Assembly (NCBI GenBank): GCA_946406115.1
Contig: OX291546.1
Location: 17,477,019-17,541,018 of the forward strand
Direction: 5' to 3'
DNA length: 64,000 nt
From: Apoda limacodes
Taxonomy: Eukaryota > Arthropoda > Insecta > Lepidoptera > Limacodidae
The notes under the pieces are model-generated. The model worked only from the letters and a program-made list of their open reading frames with translations, was not told the origin of the DNA and did not search any database. Positions 49,868 to 62,500 of this stretch are shown in pieces (position 1 is the first letter of the stretch; every line of letters begins with the position of its first letter). The position numbers were made by a program, and so were the translations under genes.

Positions 49868-50319
49868 TTGTTCCCACTGCAGACACAAGCTTCTTAGAGA
49901 AAGAAGGGTTTAGATATAAGTCCTTCGCGCTAGCCCAATTTTCAAGCTAGTAGACATTTGATTGTCATAATTTTCAAGCCGTCATAAGGCCCCTGACGGC
50001 CGGCCGAAGCACGGAGCTGAGAAATATGTGCCACCAGACGGCCACCCACCCAATGAATGATCAAGCCCGACGTTGCTTAATTCGCATATTTATATCGTAT
50101 CCGAAAGACGAAGGTTCCTGGACCACGAGCTACTTACGGGTTGACTTTGTTTAATTTTAGTATCATTCGAACTGTAGGAAATTATTCACTAGGTAACCCT
50201 CCAGCGGACATAGAATAGAAATTATGGCTCGCTTCCAAAATTGATTGGTCAGCCTTGACCAATAGCAATCCGAAAAGAACAAACGTTGGGGTAAGTCTAA
50301 AAGTCTAAATATGGTAAGT

Positions 50320-50506
50320 CTAAATAACTGTAATGGTGAAACAGTTGAAACATCCACGTTTTACAGATTGCATTTAGAAACACAAACCAGACTCGAAACA
50401 TTACTAAGTATTCACAAATTGTTTCAATATGGATTGCCTCTATCGGGGATCGAACCCAGGACCTTTGTCATGGCAGACCAATGTACTACCACTTGCGCCA
50501 CTCGGC
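50320..50506 (-). mobile_element. tRNA-derived SINE, minus strand
   Basis: On the minus strand from 50506: ggccgagtggcgcaagtgg (A box), then a gap, 'cctgggttcgatccccgat' (B box), followed by a tRNA-unrelated body with 'ggtttgtgtttctaaatgc'. The tRNA-like part does not close into a complete acceptor stem, so it is a SINE promoter rather than a functional tRNA. Confidence 0.75.
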
Positions 50507-50649
50507 CATTTCATCTCGTCTTTGGGTCGAAGAACTGTAGATATAATTCCAGATATTACATAGCCTGAGATTAAAGGTTACCACATACAAGACAGATAAT
50601 ATAGTATTTCTATTTGCTAGTTTGCAATATATATATAATAAAATACATA

Positions 50650-50915
50650 TTAGTAGCTTTTGCCCGCGGCTCCGCTGGCGCTAAATTCGGTTATCGGCGT
50701 GGGATTTCTACAGCAAGTCATTGATTTATGGTAAGAATTATTTGCAATAGCTGTAGTTATAGCTAATCCACATGAAATTAAGTTAAAGTTATTCATGCGG
50801 GAATTATTCCGAAATAAAAAAGCAGCCTATGTCCTTCCTCCATCCCTTCAACAATCTATGAGCCAAAAATCAGATAGTCGGTTGCTACGTAGCGACTTTA
50901 AGCAATAATACACAG
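50650..50915. repeat. Degraded retroposon copy
   Basis: Contains 'gcccgcggctccgctgg', 'taaattcggttatcgg', 'cgtgggatttctac', 'cagcctatgtccttcc' and a degenerate '…aaaaatcagatagtcggttgc'. Same family as the cluster at 14220-15060. Confidence 0.6.
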
Positions 50916-52149
50916 ATTAGTTTGGATCTGCACAGTATATGTACTTTTACTGATTCGTATGAATATCGATATAATGGATGCGGTCCGATAAAGGTAAATT
51001 ACCCGTCTTGTGTGTAACAACCTTAACTTTTTAAGAACATAAAACTAGGGATAATAAAAAAAAAACTACGAAACAGATCTAAAATAACATTTATTACGAG
51101 TAAAATAATGATTAATTCCTAACTATTTAATAATACAATTTCTCTTAGTTATAGAGTTACATAATACCTACGCAATTAAACTTCACAACTCTCCACAAGC
51201 GACTACGTAATGTTAACAAGTTCAATAAATACTCAAATGTGTGCTATTTACAAAGAGCCAATGACGTGAGGTACATATTATATACAATACGATTATTGCG
51301 CCGATACACGTTTCATACGGCCATATTCACACGGAGCGATTACAACGCGATTAGTTTTCAACAGCGATCGCTGCAAGTTTTTGTACAATGTTAAGGTGCA
51401 GTTATACGGGCAATTAAAATAGCTCAATCTGAGTAATGTTTGTTAATTATGACGTCACGGCACTCGAGCAAACTCAAGCAATTTAGTGCGATGCCAAAAT
51501 GGTAGTAATTGTTGCTAGAAATACCGCCACGCCATACCGAATGATATGGAGCAATTTAAAAAATTGTTGCTCTGGCAATAAAATTCTGTACTTATTGCTC
51601 AACAAAATGCCAGTTTTACTGCTCCTTAAGAGTTCTTTTGAAAGCAGCAAATACATTTGTGCAAAAAGGATGAATGTGGCACAATTAATCGAAATTGCTT
51701 TGCATACATAAATTGTCTTCAGACAATACAAATGTATTTTTAGCATTGTGTATAAAAGATTGCGACGCCATCGCAAACTAATCGAGTTGCCGTCGCCTGA
51801 TGTGAACAAGGGCCAACGCTAAAACTACTTGTTCAATGTACTATTTTTAATACCTGTGTTTGCTTTATTTGACCCTGGTATCTAAAGTTTGGCAAAAGCG
51901 GCAGTGACATTCATTAGTACGATCTTAGTACAATCAAATTATTTCATTGTGTTTCAATGCCATAGTTTTCCTTTGTTACCCGAATTTTACTGACTTTCCA
52001 GGTAAACTAAAAATATTAAAACAAAAAGAAAGATTTTCAGTATTATAAGAATTGCACTTCTAACGGTCTCAGGTTTAAGTTGTTTAAACTTAAACCGGCA
52101 AGATACTTAAAACTGCCGAAACACTGTGTCAAAATTTGATTTTCGGCAT

Positions 52150-52215
52150 TTACAACTATGGTGGCAAACAAGCTAACGGCCCGCCTGATGGTAAGCGGTC
52201 ACCGCAACCTATTTT
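52150..52215 (+). repeat. Truncated copy of the 20460 repeat
   Basis: 'tggtggcaaacaagctaacg' followed by 'gcccgcctgatggtaagcgg' and 'tcaccgcaacctat', then a T-run. Only the first 60 bp of the family are present. Confidence 0.65.
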
Positions 52216-52634
52216 TTTTGTATTCGTTTAGAGACAAATATAATAATTTTGCCAAATTCGATGAACCTAGTATCATTTACAGGTACTATGCAGTTATAAC
52301 ATTAGATATCACATGATAAATTAAAATTACATGGATTTAAAAGAATATCTATGTAGTGTCATAAACAAGTACTATGCAACTTGCTTGACTCTTTACATTA
52401 CATTACACTAACTATTCAACAACCAAAATTTTACTTGGTGTAGATTAAATAAATAAATACCTATAAATTAAAAATACTTTCTAAGAGCTATTTTAAATTT
52501 TGGTGCATAATTAATTTTACACAAAAAAATAAATAATCTGATGAAAATATACTCAATTAAGCAGAAAATACTTATAATAAATTACAATTATAAATTCTTT
52601 AGTTTACAAAAATAAGCAAATAACACACCCTATA

Positions 52635-52822
52635 CATTCATTTCATTTAGTCGGTCATCGCGTTTGATATTTAGGAGAAAGCCGACAATCATGGCGCCGC
52701 AAGCAAACATGACTTGCTGGACAGCTCTTTAATGGCCATATGTCAGGACATAGGTTAGTCGATAGCGGTCAGACCCACGATTGCTGTGTCTTTAATGGCC
52801 GACTGTATTGATGAAATGAATG
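52635..52822. mobile_element. Candidate MITE with 12-bp inverted ends
   Basis: cattcatttcat at 52635-52646 matches atgaaatgaatg at 52811-52822 in inverse orientation. The interior ('tcggtcatcgcgtttgat', 'gccgacaatcatgg', 'aatggccatatgtcagg') recurs, more degraded, at 28180-28325. It may lie within the SUCLA2 3' UTR. Confidence 0.55.
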
Positions 52823-52832
52823 CCTAGGCAGT

Positions 52833-52838
52833 TTTATT
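52833..52838 (-). terminator. Possible SUCLA2 polyadenylation signal (AATAAA)
   Basis: 'tttatt' on the plus strand, AATAAA on the minus strand, about 670 nt past the SUCLA2 stop. It is the first canonical hexamer I see downstream; a further one lies at 51090-51095. Confidence 0.3.
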
Positions 52839-53505
52839 ACAATGTATGCATGTAAAATTTAATATACATTCTGTATTAAGAACAGTAACAGTAATATTTA
52901 ACTGCAATAAACGTTAACATATATGTAAAAGCCAATTCCGACATATTTATGTCATTACTCATATTCGAATTTAAAGTGAGTTCAATTACTAAAATCTACA
53001 TATGTGGCTGTATCCACTTTTTCTACGTACCCGTTGTGAAACTGATCTTGTGTCGCAATTGTAACATTTTGCCGTACTTTTCGAAATATCTGCACTTTTC
53101 ATAAGGCTCGTTCTTAAAATTTCTTCACGAAATAAAATTTATAGTACTACTTCTACTAATTAACAATGATTTGATATCATAATTTAGTTGTGCGAAATTC
53201 AATGTAATCAATTGTAATAAAATAATCAATCGGTATTTTGACTAAGTGACTTACACTGCAATATACTTATTACTGCAATAGACTATAAAATGAAACAATA
53301 AACTGGAATTGCACGTTAAATTTCCCTGACCGCTAGAAACCATTAGAAACTTAATAAAGAGAATTAAACTTAACTCTTTTTTAACTTCTGAAGCGGGCAT
53401 GAAAAAATAAGTTACAGAAAATTCTGTTATAACACTTCTAAGGAAGTTGTGATAAAACCGTTCTAAATGTTACAATTGTGACTAACTACATGACAATGTG
53501 AGTGT

Positions 53506-56500
53506 CTACTTCTCAAGCATGTATTTAGGTATATCGAACTTAACCTCGACTCCGGCCTTCCGCGCCAAGGCGACGATACCGCTGAGCTGGACCGCCAACT
53601 GTGCAGCTTCGTCCAGATCGTCACGCGGCACAATCCTCAGACCCGACTCGCTGATTAACTTACGAGCTTCTTGCACTTTCGTACCCTATTGAAATAAATA
53701 TTTTTTTAAGTTGAGTTTGTAGGCCAGACAGATTGTGCTATTTCTCTATTTATTTCTTTGTGCAATAAAGAATATTGTATATTGTATTGTATGCAGGACA
53801 GATAGGTATATAAGGAGTCGATATTTTTTTTTTGATTGGTCAGCATGGAAATACCAACATGGCGGTTGAAACTACGTGCTTTTGTAAGGCTTTGTTGTCG
53901 GTGATCTGTAGATATTAATTGTCTCGACAACTGCTAGACCGATTTTAATGGTTATTTTAAAAAGGTGGTCTCTATGTAGACTATTGGTTACAAATATGAT
54001 TTTCCGTCCGTTAAATTGAGGACTTTGACACTGCAGTAACTTATAAAATGCTACCAACTTCATCGGACGATTTAGATTATTATCAACTTCCTGAACAGAA
54101 TTTGTGTCATTATTTAATCTTTTACGTCATATCTAATGACGTCAACTAGAATAATTTAATAACGAACCGCAGTAGACAGTCAAATCTGTACACGTGTGTC
54201 ACCCACCTTATCTAATTTGATAATAAAATCAGTGACTCGTGATATTCATGATAAACTATTCACTACACATACTCAGTGCCGGAATTAAAGTTTTTATTGT
54301 TAAAGGAATTGTTACTATTCAAGTTGGAGATTTTTTTTTTTTTTAGAATTTGCCTTGCAATTAATTTCAAAGTAGACTTTACATAAATGCATAGATATTT
54401 TTTGGTATTATGTGGTGATGCCATAATAAATTCAACACTTAATGATGTAACTCTAATGTGTTAAGTATCAAGCCGTTAAGACACATCTATAATAATAAGC
54501 AAAAATTATCTATTATATTATAATATTGAATAATATTGCGTTTTATAAAAATAATCAAAATGCAATCTACAGTTTAGAAAATGTAACTATTTGTTGAAAT
54601 TTATTAATCTTGTTAACTATGAGAGTATGTAGGTCTCATGTCCCAGACAGAACGTACGTTTCCACATCACTATAATTTTTTTTATGATCAACATTTGCTA
54701 TATACATACATAAGTGAGACTTTGAAATTTAACTTGTCTCTAGCTAGAGCAATTAGTGCACATTGTTTAAGACAGTGTAGATGGGCCTTTAGTGTGACAC
54801 GCACCCACTGATACACGGAGTAAAACACGAGATAGAACTATCAGGTTAATAAACTTTGACATACAAACAAATGTTTTATTTTCATAGCAAAGTTATTGTC
54901 GAAAGATTTGACCTTAAGTCAGGATTAGACCAACAACCCTCAGATTCCGTCGTGGCGTTCTGCCTGTCTTTTATAATAATTCTTGTGTGCGTGTGTATGT
55001 CACTGAACTTCACCTAAACGGCTGAACCGATTTTGATGATACTGTTTGTAAATATTTTTATGGGTTACTCGATTGTTTAGATTTAAAACTGGATTCGATA
55101 GGTGGCACTGCAATCGGGTTCTAGGACTTTTTTATGCAGGCAAGCCAACGTTTGGACAAGACAACGTCTGTCGGGTCCGCTTGTTTATTATATCTTTCTT
55201 GATTCTATGAATATGTTTATAAGATTTATGTACTAAGAGCGCATAATTTGCCTGGAATTAGTTTGAACTGTGAGTAAAATATACTAGTTAAAACAATAGT
55301 AGTAATAGTACCTGAAGTCTAACTATAACAGGAACTTGAATGTTAAGATTCTTGGCGGCGTTGATGATACCTTCAGCAATGACGTCACATCGCATTATAC
55401 CTCCGAAGATGTTAACCATAATGGCAGTCACTTTGGGGTCAGATAGAATAATCTTGAAAGCTTCCTGTAACAAGGAAAAAACATATATTATTGCAACTTC
55501 ATCATAGTGTGCTTGTTCGCACCTTAGTGGTATAAAAAAAAAAGTTATTTCAACTAACAACTCAGGTACCTTCTTCTACATATTGTAAATGTGTCTGCTA
55601 GATCACGCTTGGGGACTTCATACAAAACCGCGTGATGACGTTTACTTGACAAGCAAACACAAAAGTATCACAGAGGGGCGGCGGAATCGACTTTAGAGGG
55701 CGGCGATTTTTTAAATTTGGTTTCACTGTTTGATGGCTACAACATTCCAGATAAACCGGGAGACAGTGACACAAAATATTGGGTCATTTGTGCCAGTACG
55801 GCGCTTCTTCAGGGGTCTAACTACGTAATGACGAAAAGAAAAATGATGGTCAGAGCGTGTACCGGCCAGCGGCCCAATCGCGTGGGTGTTAGTCGAACGT
55901 GTCGGATAAATTACACAATCTCATCTCTCAAATTCACATCTTGCTCGAGTGTGACAATCTTCTGCCCCATGGTTACAGTATGGGATACCCCTGGAGGACC
56001 GCCATACTAGTAAAAATGACCCTATATTTTGTGTCACTGTCTCCCGGTCTAAGATTGTTATAGACTATGTTTAATCTATCAAGAATATACGTAACAGTTT
56101 TACAAACAAGCTTTCATCAGATCCGTTATCGTTTAAGACCAGAGTACTTGTCAAGACAAATCAAACAAGCCAAAACTCGGTGGGACAGCGTCGTTTCGTT
56201 ACAGAGGTCCTATGGCCACCAGCTCTATGACATCATTATATTGCATTGTCATCCGATTCACGGGTGTATGCAAAATTTTAACTGAATCGAACACCGGGAA
56301 GTGGGTCAAGATTTGATTACAGACAGACAATGGGACAGGTGAAACTAAATAAAAGCTTGTAGTAAAAAGGTTTTAAATTTTGTAAGATACACATGGAAAA
56401 AGTCGCGACGGAACGCTAGTTAATGAAACACAGGCCATAGAACTCACAGATAAGGAACACAACAGAAATAACTGTTAAGTCAAAGGGAAAGTTAATAATG

Positions 56501-59500
56501 CATCATAGATAAATCTGTGACTACACATTTCGAAGCCCCCGGCTATTAAGTCCATTATATCGTTATCACCGAAGAACCTACTTGTGAATGGAGAAGAAAT
56601 AAGATTTTGGATGAACAGATAAGAATAATTTTAAGCTGCATTTCATATATTCATAAGAATATATATTCATGAAACACAGAATGATTTGTGTACAAAGTAA
56701 ATTAATTGATGCGTTGAAACGGCTGCGCATGGCTCAATGACCTGTCTGCTGAATCAAAGGGCGTGAGTTAGATCCCCACACAGGACAAACATTAATGTGA
56801 TGAAAATTTGTGTTTGTCTTGGGTCTGGGTGTTTTCTATGTATTAACAAAAAAAAAAGTATACGTATTTGTTTCCGTTGTCAGCTAGGTATACATAGTAT
56901 AAGTTTTGCTTAGTTCGAGACCAGATGGCGCTGTGTTCAATATTTAAACATATTTATTATTATTATTATTGCTATAACAATGAATCACGGCTAATAGATT
57001 GCGGAAAATATAACAATCATACATTCTCTATTTCGACTAAATAAGTTATTAAACCCATTTGTGAGTATATATTACAGAGCTTAAAACGAAGCGAAGAGTA
57101 AGGTTAAAACTGCAAGGGAATAAAAATCGCACGATTTTTTTTCGCACGGATTACATTTCGCGAACTCAATATTACTTTTGCGCGAAATCAAAATTGCCTT
57201 GTACCTACTTGTACGCTTATATAATTCGGTGTGTCACAGAATTTCGAATTTTATTATGAGCAGTATCCTATAGGCCTTATTGTGCGCATTAGGAACTAAC
57301 ACTCAGGCTACTAATAGTCTAAAAAGCGTATTGCTGATAACTATTTGTCTAAAGTCCGAGTTGAATATACCCAGTGCGCGTGTGCTACATATGAATATTT
57401 GCTACATGTAGACGACTGAAATTTTGGTATTTTTGAAGGAACCCAGGTGGATTAAAGTAAATAATATTAATTCTTAACTTAAAACAAATAAAGCATTTAT
57501 CTATAAATATTAATCGCATTAAGCAAATTCTCGCCAAGCACGTCGCCAGACACTGATCATGTCAATCATCGCGTAGGGCGTGAAAAAGGGTTCCGTTTAA
57601 GTCAGAGACAAGAAGGTGCGTTAAGTAAAAAAAGTAAAATTTAATGTTAATAAAATAAATTTACTTCCAATGTTAGTAAAAAGTAGAAGCCGCCAAGTGG
57701 TCTCACTCGCTTGCGCGTTAGTAATTGTACTTTAGGTTAAGCTGTTGTTATACCAATAAATATATCTCATCTAATTCTATGCTGCTATTTACCATAGGAC
57801 TTAACAATGTAAGCAATACATTAACTGCGCTCCAATTATAAACCTTGTAGGATTACAAATAAGGGTTATTATAAATGTGTTGTCAAGTACTATCGAAGAG
57901 TTTGTTCGCGTATGTGCGTACGTAGTTTGACGACGACACACCTATAATATTAGTACTACCACAGCCTAAACAATTATTTCATTCAGTCAGCCATCAAAGA
58001 TGTCTTGGTAAGGTTATGCAGGGGCGAGGGTACCCTGCTTTCCAGCCAGGCATATATTTTGTCGCGGCGCTATGTCTGTCTCAACTTGTCAGATTTATCA
58101 AAGTATAAATGAAATGAATATGTTTTAAAATAATTAGTGAAAATAAAGGGTAACTGAGTGAAATTAAAAATAAACTTTAGTTTAAATTTTGGTATCCAAC
58201 AACGGTAATCTTAAAACAATAATTTTAGAATGTAAATCACATGTTTTTGTTGAGTTACGCATAATAAGTATAAGCTCACCTTATTAAAAATGTCTATTAA
58301 TCAATCAATTAGCCTATAGCTGGCCGCTGTTGGATATAGGCCTCATCCATGGAGCACTGCCTCACTCGGTTCTCAGCCTTAAGATATTTTTAAGATGCAT
58401 GTTTTTGACATGGACTTACCGCGACGGCCTGTGCGCTAGCGCCACCGCCGACGTCGAGGAAGTTGGCGGGGTCTCCACCGTACAGCTTGATGATGTCCAT
58501 TGTGGCCATGGCAAGACCCGCACCGTTCACCATGCACCCAATATTACCTACAAAACAATAACTTTATTTAAGTTATTACAATAACTTTTTACATCCTTAT
58601 ATCGAAACAACTACGAAGAAATAAGTGTAAAAGTTTACAATGCCCTTCCGAAATCTATGCTGCAGCTGACACAGAAAAAAAAAACGAATAGAACTACAGT
58701 CCACAACATTTTCTGACCTTCTAAACTTGGGTATTTATTTTGTCGCTATTATGTGTAGGTTCACGCCATTTTAATATGGCGATTATAGTTTTGATTTTTG
58801 TTCACCGGGTGAGAAAAGTTTGATGCACTACTATAAAGATAATCCTTTCTTTCATTGACAAACGTTTTTACACGTACCAAACACGATCATTAAAAATTTC
58901 AGGAATTAATTGATACTGTTTTAAAGATTCATGGTTAATGTCACAATTACACAATTTTATACGGTGTTATATCTATATATTATATATAATATCGGGAGCT
59001 CATTTCCTCCGCTAATCACGGTACAAACCCCGCATTACTTTATGTGTAATATTGATTGATATTATATTTTACTTTCTTTTATTCTCTAATCTACGAAATT
59101 TATATATAATTTTTAATAGTATTTTTTTTTATTATTGTTGTGTGTATAATATTTGTTTCTTTTTTTAGTGAGTTGGTTTAAGTTGGAGTAGTTTAGATTA
59201 AAGTTCATGGACGGTGGTTGTGACGTCATATGGTCAATTGCAGTCAAAATTGTCATCTGTTTATGACTCGTGGACTGCTCTAAGTAAGAGGTAAAATTAC
59301 TGTGCTCCAATTGTTTTTCGTTAATATAGGTACACTAGTGTAGAAATGAAATTACTAAGAGGAATTTATATCCTCGTAGTCATACTAACATGACAAACTA
59401 TATCCGTCGTATATGTCTATTAAAACAATAAGGAAAAAGCCATTAAGCCTGTTAGTCTTTTATTTGTAAAGAAATTGATTTTCGAACAGTATTACATGCA

Positions 59501-62500
59501 TTTGAAGGCCTTCCAACAACTACGGCGTATTTTAAGTAGCTTCTTATAACGAATATTCAAGAATTTAATCACAAGTCAAAAAATTGTATACACATACCAT
59601 CAAGTGCAATGTAGTTCAGGGCAAATTTGGCGGCTTCGATTTCTTTCGGGTCCTCTTGGGTTGTGTCTCTGAGAGCGAATAATTCTTTTTGTCTAAATTC
59701 GGCGTTATCATCGAATCGGAATTTCGCATCCAAACAGAAAACTGCAACAAATTAATAAAAGAATATTCGACTATCTGTATTATTCACGGTGCAATCTAAA
59801 ACTCGAAACTGATCCTAGTTTATTTTATGATTCAGAATTATATGTTTATAAATGTTTGAAATGTTTAAGTCTATTATAGACATGGTCACAGAATGAAGAA
59901 CAGTAATATAGCACGGACGCGAAGCACAAAGAATTTTGTGCATTGACCTTTTACTTTTTAGCCTTTGTCAGTTGTCAGAATAGTAGTAATTTCTGTTGAA
60001 AGTGGTCGGTCATCGCATTTGTGCGAGCGCGACGGCAAATAATTATGCGCGTGCAACAGAGATAAATAGTGACCGGTCATTGTACGAAATTATTCCTGCT
60101 TCGCGTCCGTGCTAAGTACAAAATCACATACATCAAAGCTTATTATCGCAGTGGCTCGTGAACGTAAACTTTTATAAATCGGTAAAAAACTTAAAAACTA
60201 CAGTCTCCATATTAAAATTACGGAAAAATAGCGGACAGCCATGTGCCACAGCCCAGGGATTTTCTCCCCTATAAAGAAAGACCGAGGGTTCGAAAATTTA
60301 TATAGCTACCGCTGGGTGGACCATGCCTAATATAATGTCAATTAAATAAAATAAGTTTTTTTAAATAATTGATAATAATAATTAATAACAAAAACTTGCC
60401 GTCTGGATCGTGTCTGTTATGGATTTTGTCGACATAAATTTCTCCTTTTCCAAGAGAACCGAAGAAAGGAGAAAAATCCTTATTTCCTTAATAATTCCTT
60501 ATTGAATACTTGAAACACTATCTGCCTGGCAATATGATTTGACTCAAAAAAATCTAGTCACAAGACAAGGCTTTTGAATTGTAGTTATTTTTTTTTAAAT
60601 CATAATCCATACTAATATTATAAATGCGAAAATAACTCTGTCTGTTCTTCACGCTTAAACCACTGTACAAATTAAGATGAAATTTAGCATGGAGATAGCC
60701 TGAGTCGCAGGAAAAGACATAGACTACTTAAAAACGTCAAGTGTGAGTCGGTTTTTTCCTACGTATAATTCTTCTGTACGTGTGTTAGCCATGTAACTTC
60801 TCCTAAACGGCAGGGATGATTTTAATGATATTTTTTGTGTACGTTGGGGGCGACCCTGAATGGTTTGAATTCACAAATGGACCCGGTAGGTAGCGCTGCA
60901 GTCGGTGTGCCACTAATCTCCTAAACGGCAGGGAAGATGTTAATATATTGATGGTAATTGAAATCCTACACCGATAATCGAATTCAGGGCGGGTGGAACC
61001 GCGGGCAAATTTGGCAAGGACATAGTTTGAGTCCCGGGGAAGGACATAGGCTACTTGAAAACGTCAAGTGTGAGTAGATTTTTTTTCTATAATATTTTAT
61101 TAATATTTTCTCTATTGAAATTGAAATCCTACACCGATAACCAAATTTCGGGCAGGTGAAACCGCGGGCAACAGCTAGTATAAAGTAAATTTTGGCATAG
61201 TTGATTATGTATGAAAAAATTTGGCGACAGAATTTAACCCTTAATAAATAAAAAAATAGCTTTGCTGTTTCAATAATTCGTATGTGCAAAACCTGGTCAA
61301 ATAAATTCAAAAATTGGTGAATCGATGACGTTATGACGTAATTTCTTTTAAACAAACTGCTTTACACTAAATATCAATAACCTTAAATATTTCGCTACTC
61401 AAAACACGTTATTATTAAGTATAAGTAAGTATCACTAGTAACCATAGTCGCAAATAGCATATCCATTCATAAAATGGCAGTCAATTACGAGATAACCGGA
61501 GTTTTCAATAAATTAATAAAATGTATGAATTTATAAAAAAACTGTTTTTTTTCGTAATATACGTATGTACCTGAACCTATATGTGTTTTTTTAATCTATC
61601 TAATCTAATTGTATTGGTAAACAAATGAGACCTTACACTGTCCAGTAATAGCGTCTTCAGCGTATGGGTTAATTTCAATCAGTAAAGCATCTTTCTTCAA
61701 GAATAAGTCATACATTTTTTTTATCATTTCGGCTGCTTCATTTGCAAATTCTGATAGGCCAATCTGAAATAATAGTACATTGCACAACCAGCGAAAAAAG
61801 GCGAACTTTATGCAGTAAATAAAAAAAAGTTTTGCTACACAATCCTAAATCACAAAACAATGACAAAAACGATAAATTATAAGTAGGTGGTATTAAACAA
61901 CATCCATTGTTATAACTCTCCAATCTGTTCAATGCTTTCTCTACTGTTATAATTGCCTGGTAAAGTTGAATTTCCAGGAAACGTTCTTGTGGTGTTCTAG
62001 GGTGAATTCAAAGCGAAATACCCACGATCCACCAAGACATCGTAAGTTCTGTATCGATGTTAAAAAAATGACTTACTTTTTCAACAACTCGACACACTTG
62101 ATCATCTGTTATCCCTGATACAATATCAATAGGTTCGTACATAATGGCTTCAGGATTTTCTGCAGCTACATCCTCTATGTTGACACCTCCTTGCGACGAC
62201 GCAATTATAACTGGACCCTAAAATCCGCAGTATCATAAATATTTTGTTACAGTTAACCTTATGTATATATGTATCGTGCGTGATATAGTCGCATATACAC
62301 TACACATATACTGTTGAACAGCCCCGATCTTGAGATAGTTATTATTAAAAAGGTCGAAATAGTTAATCCTTATTAAATTACTAATTGAGATAAAAGTATT
62401 CTATCTAATCCGGGATGTCCAAATCCGTTTATTAGTGATTAAGTAACATGCATAAGAACGTCTTTACAAACTTAAGGCGAGGTTATCCTGGTTTTGGGTG

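Larger units (their letters stand above)
44785..53505. other. Convergent intergenic region between AP3D1 and SUCLA2
   Basis: 8.7 kb with no convincing coding exon. It contains the fold-back element (47069-47789), retroposons (48465-48940, 50650-50915), a minisatellite (49735-49867), a SINE (50320-50506) and a MITE (52635-52822). The 3' UTRs of both flanking genes must lie here. 44940-46980 and 51000-52140 are AT-rich and I see nothing assignable in them. A GC-richer piece at 46515-46780 has an unsupported 66-aa frame. Confidence 0.55.

Noticed and set aside
50440..50506. Functional tRNA gene on the minus strand
   Set aside because: A and B boxes are present, but no complete cloverleaf with acceptor stem closes and the sequence continues into a SINE body.
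55717..56010. 97-residue open frame in SUCLA2 intron
   Set aside because: It runs through an inverted-repeat MITE and has no homology I recognise.
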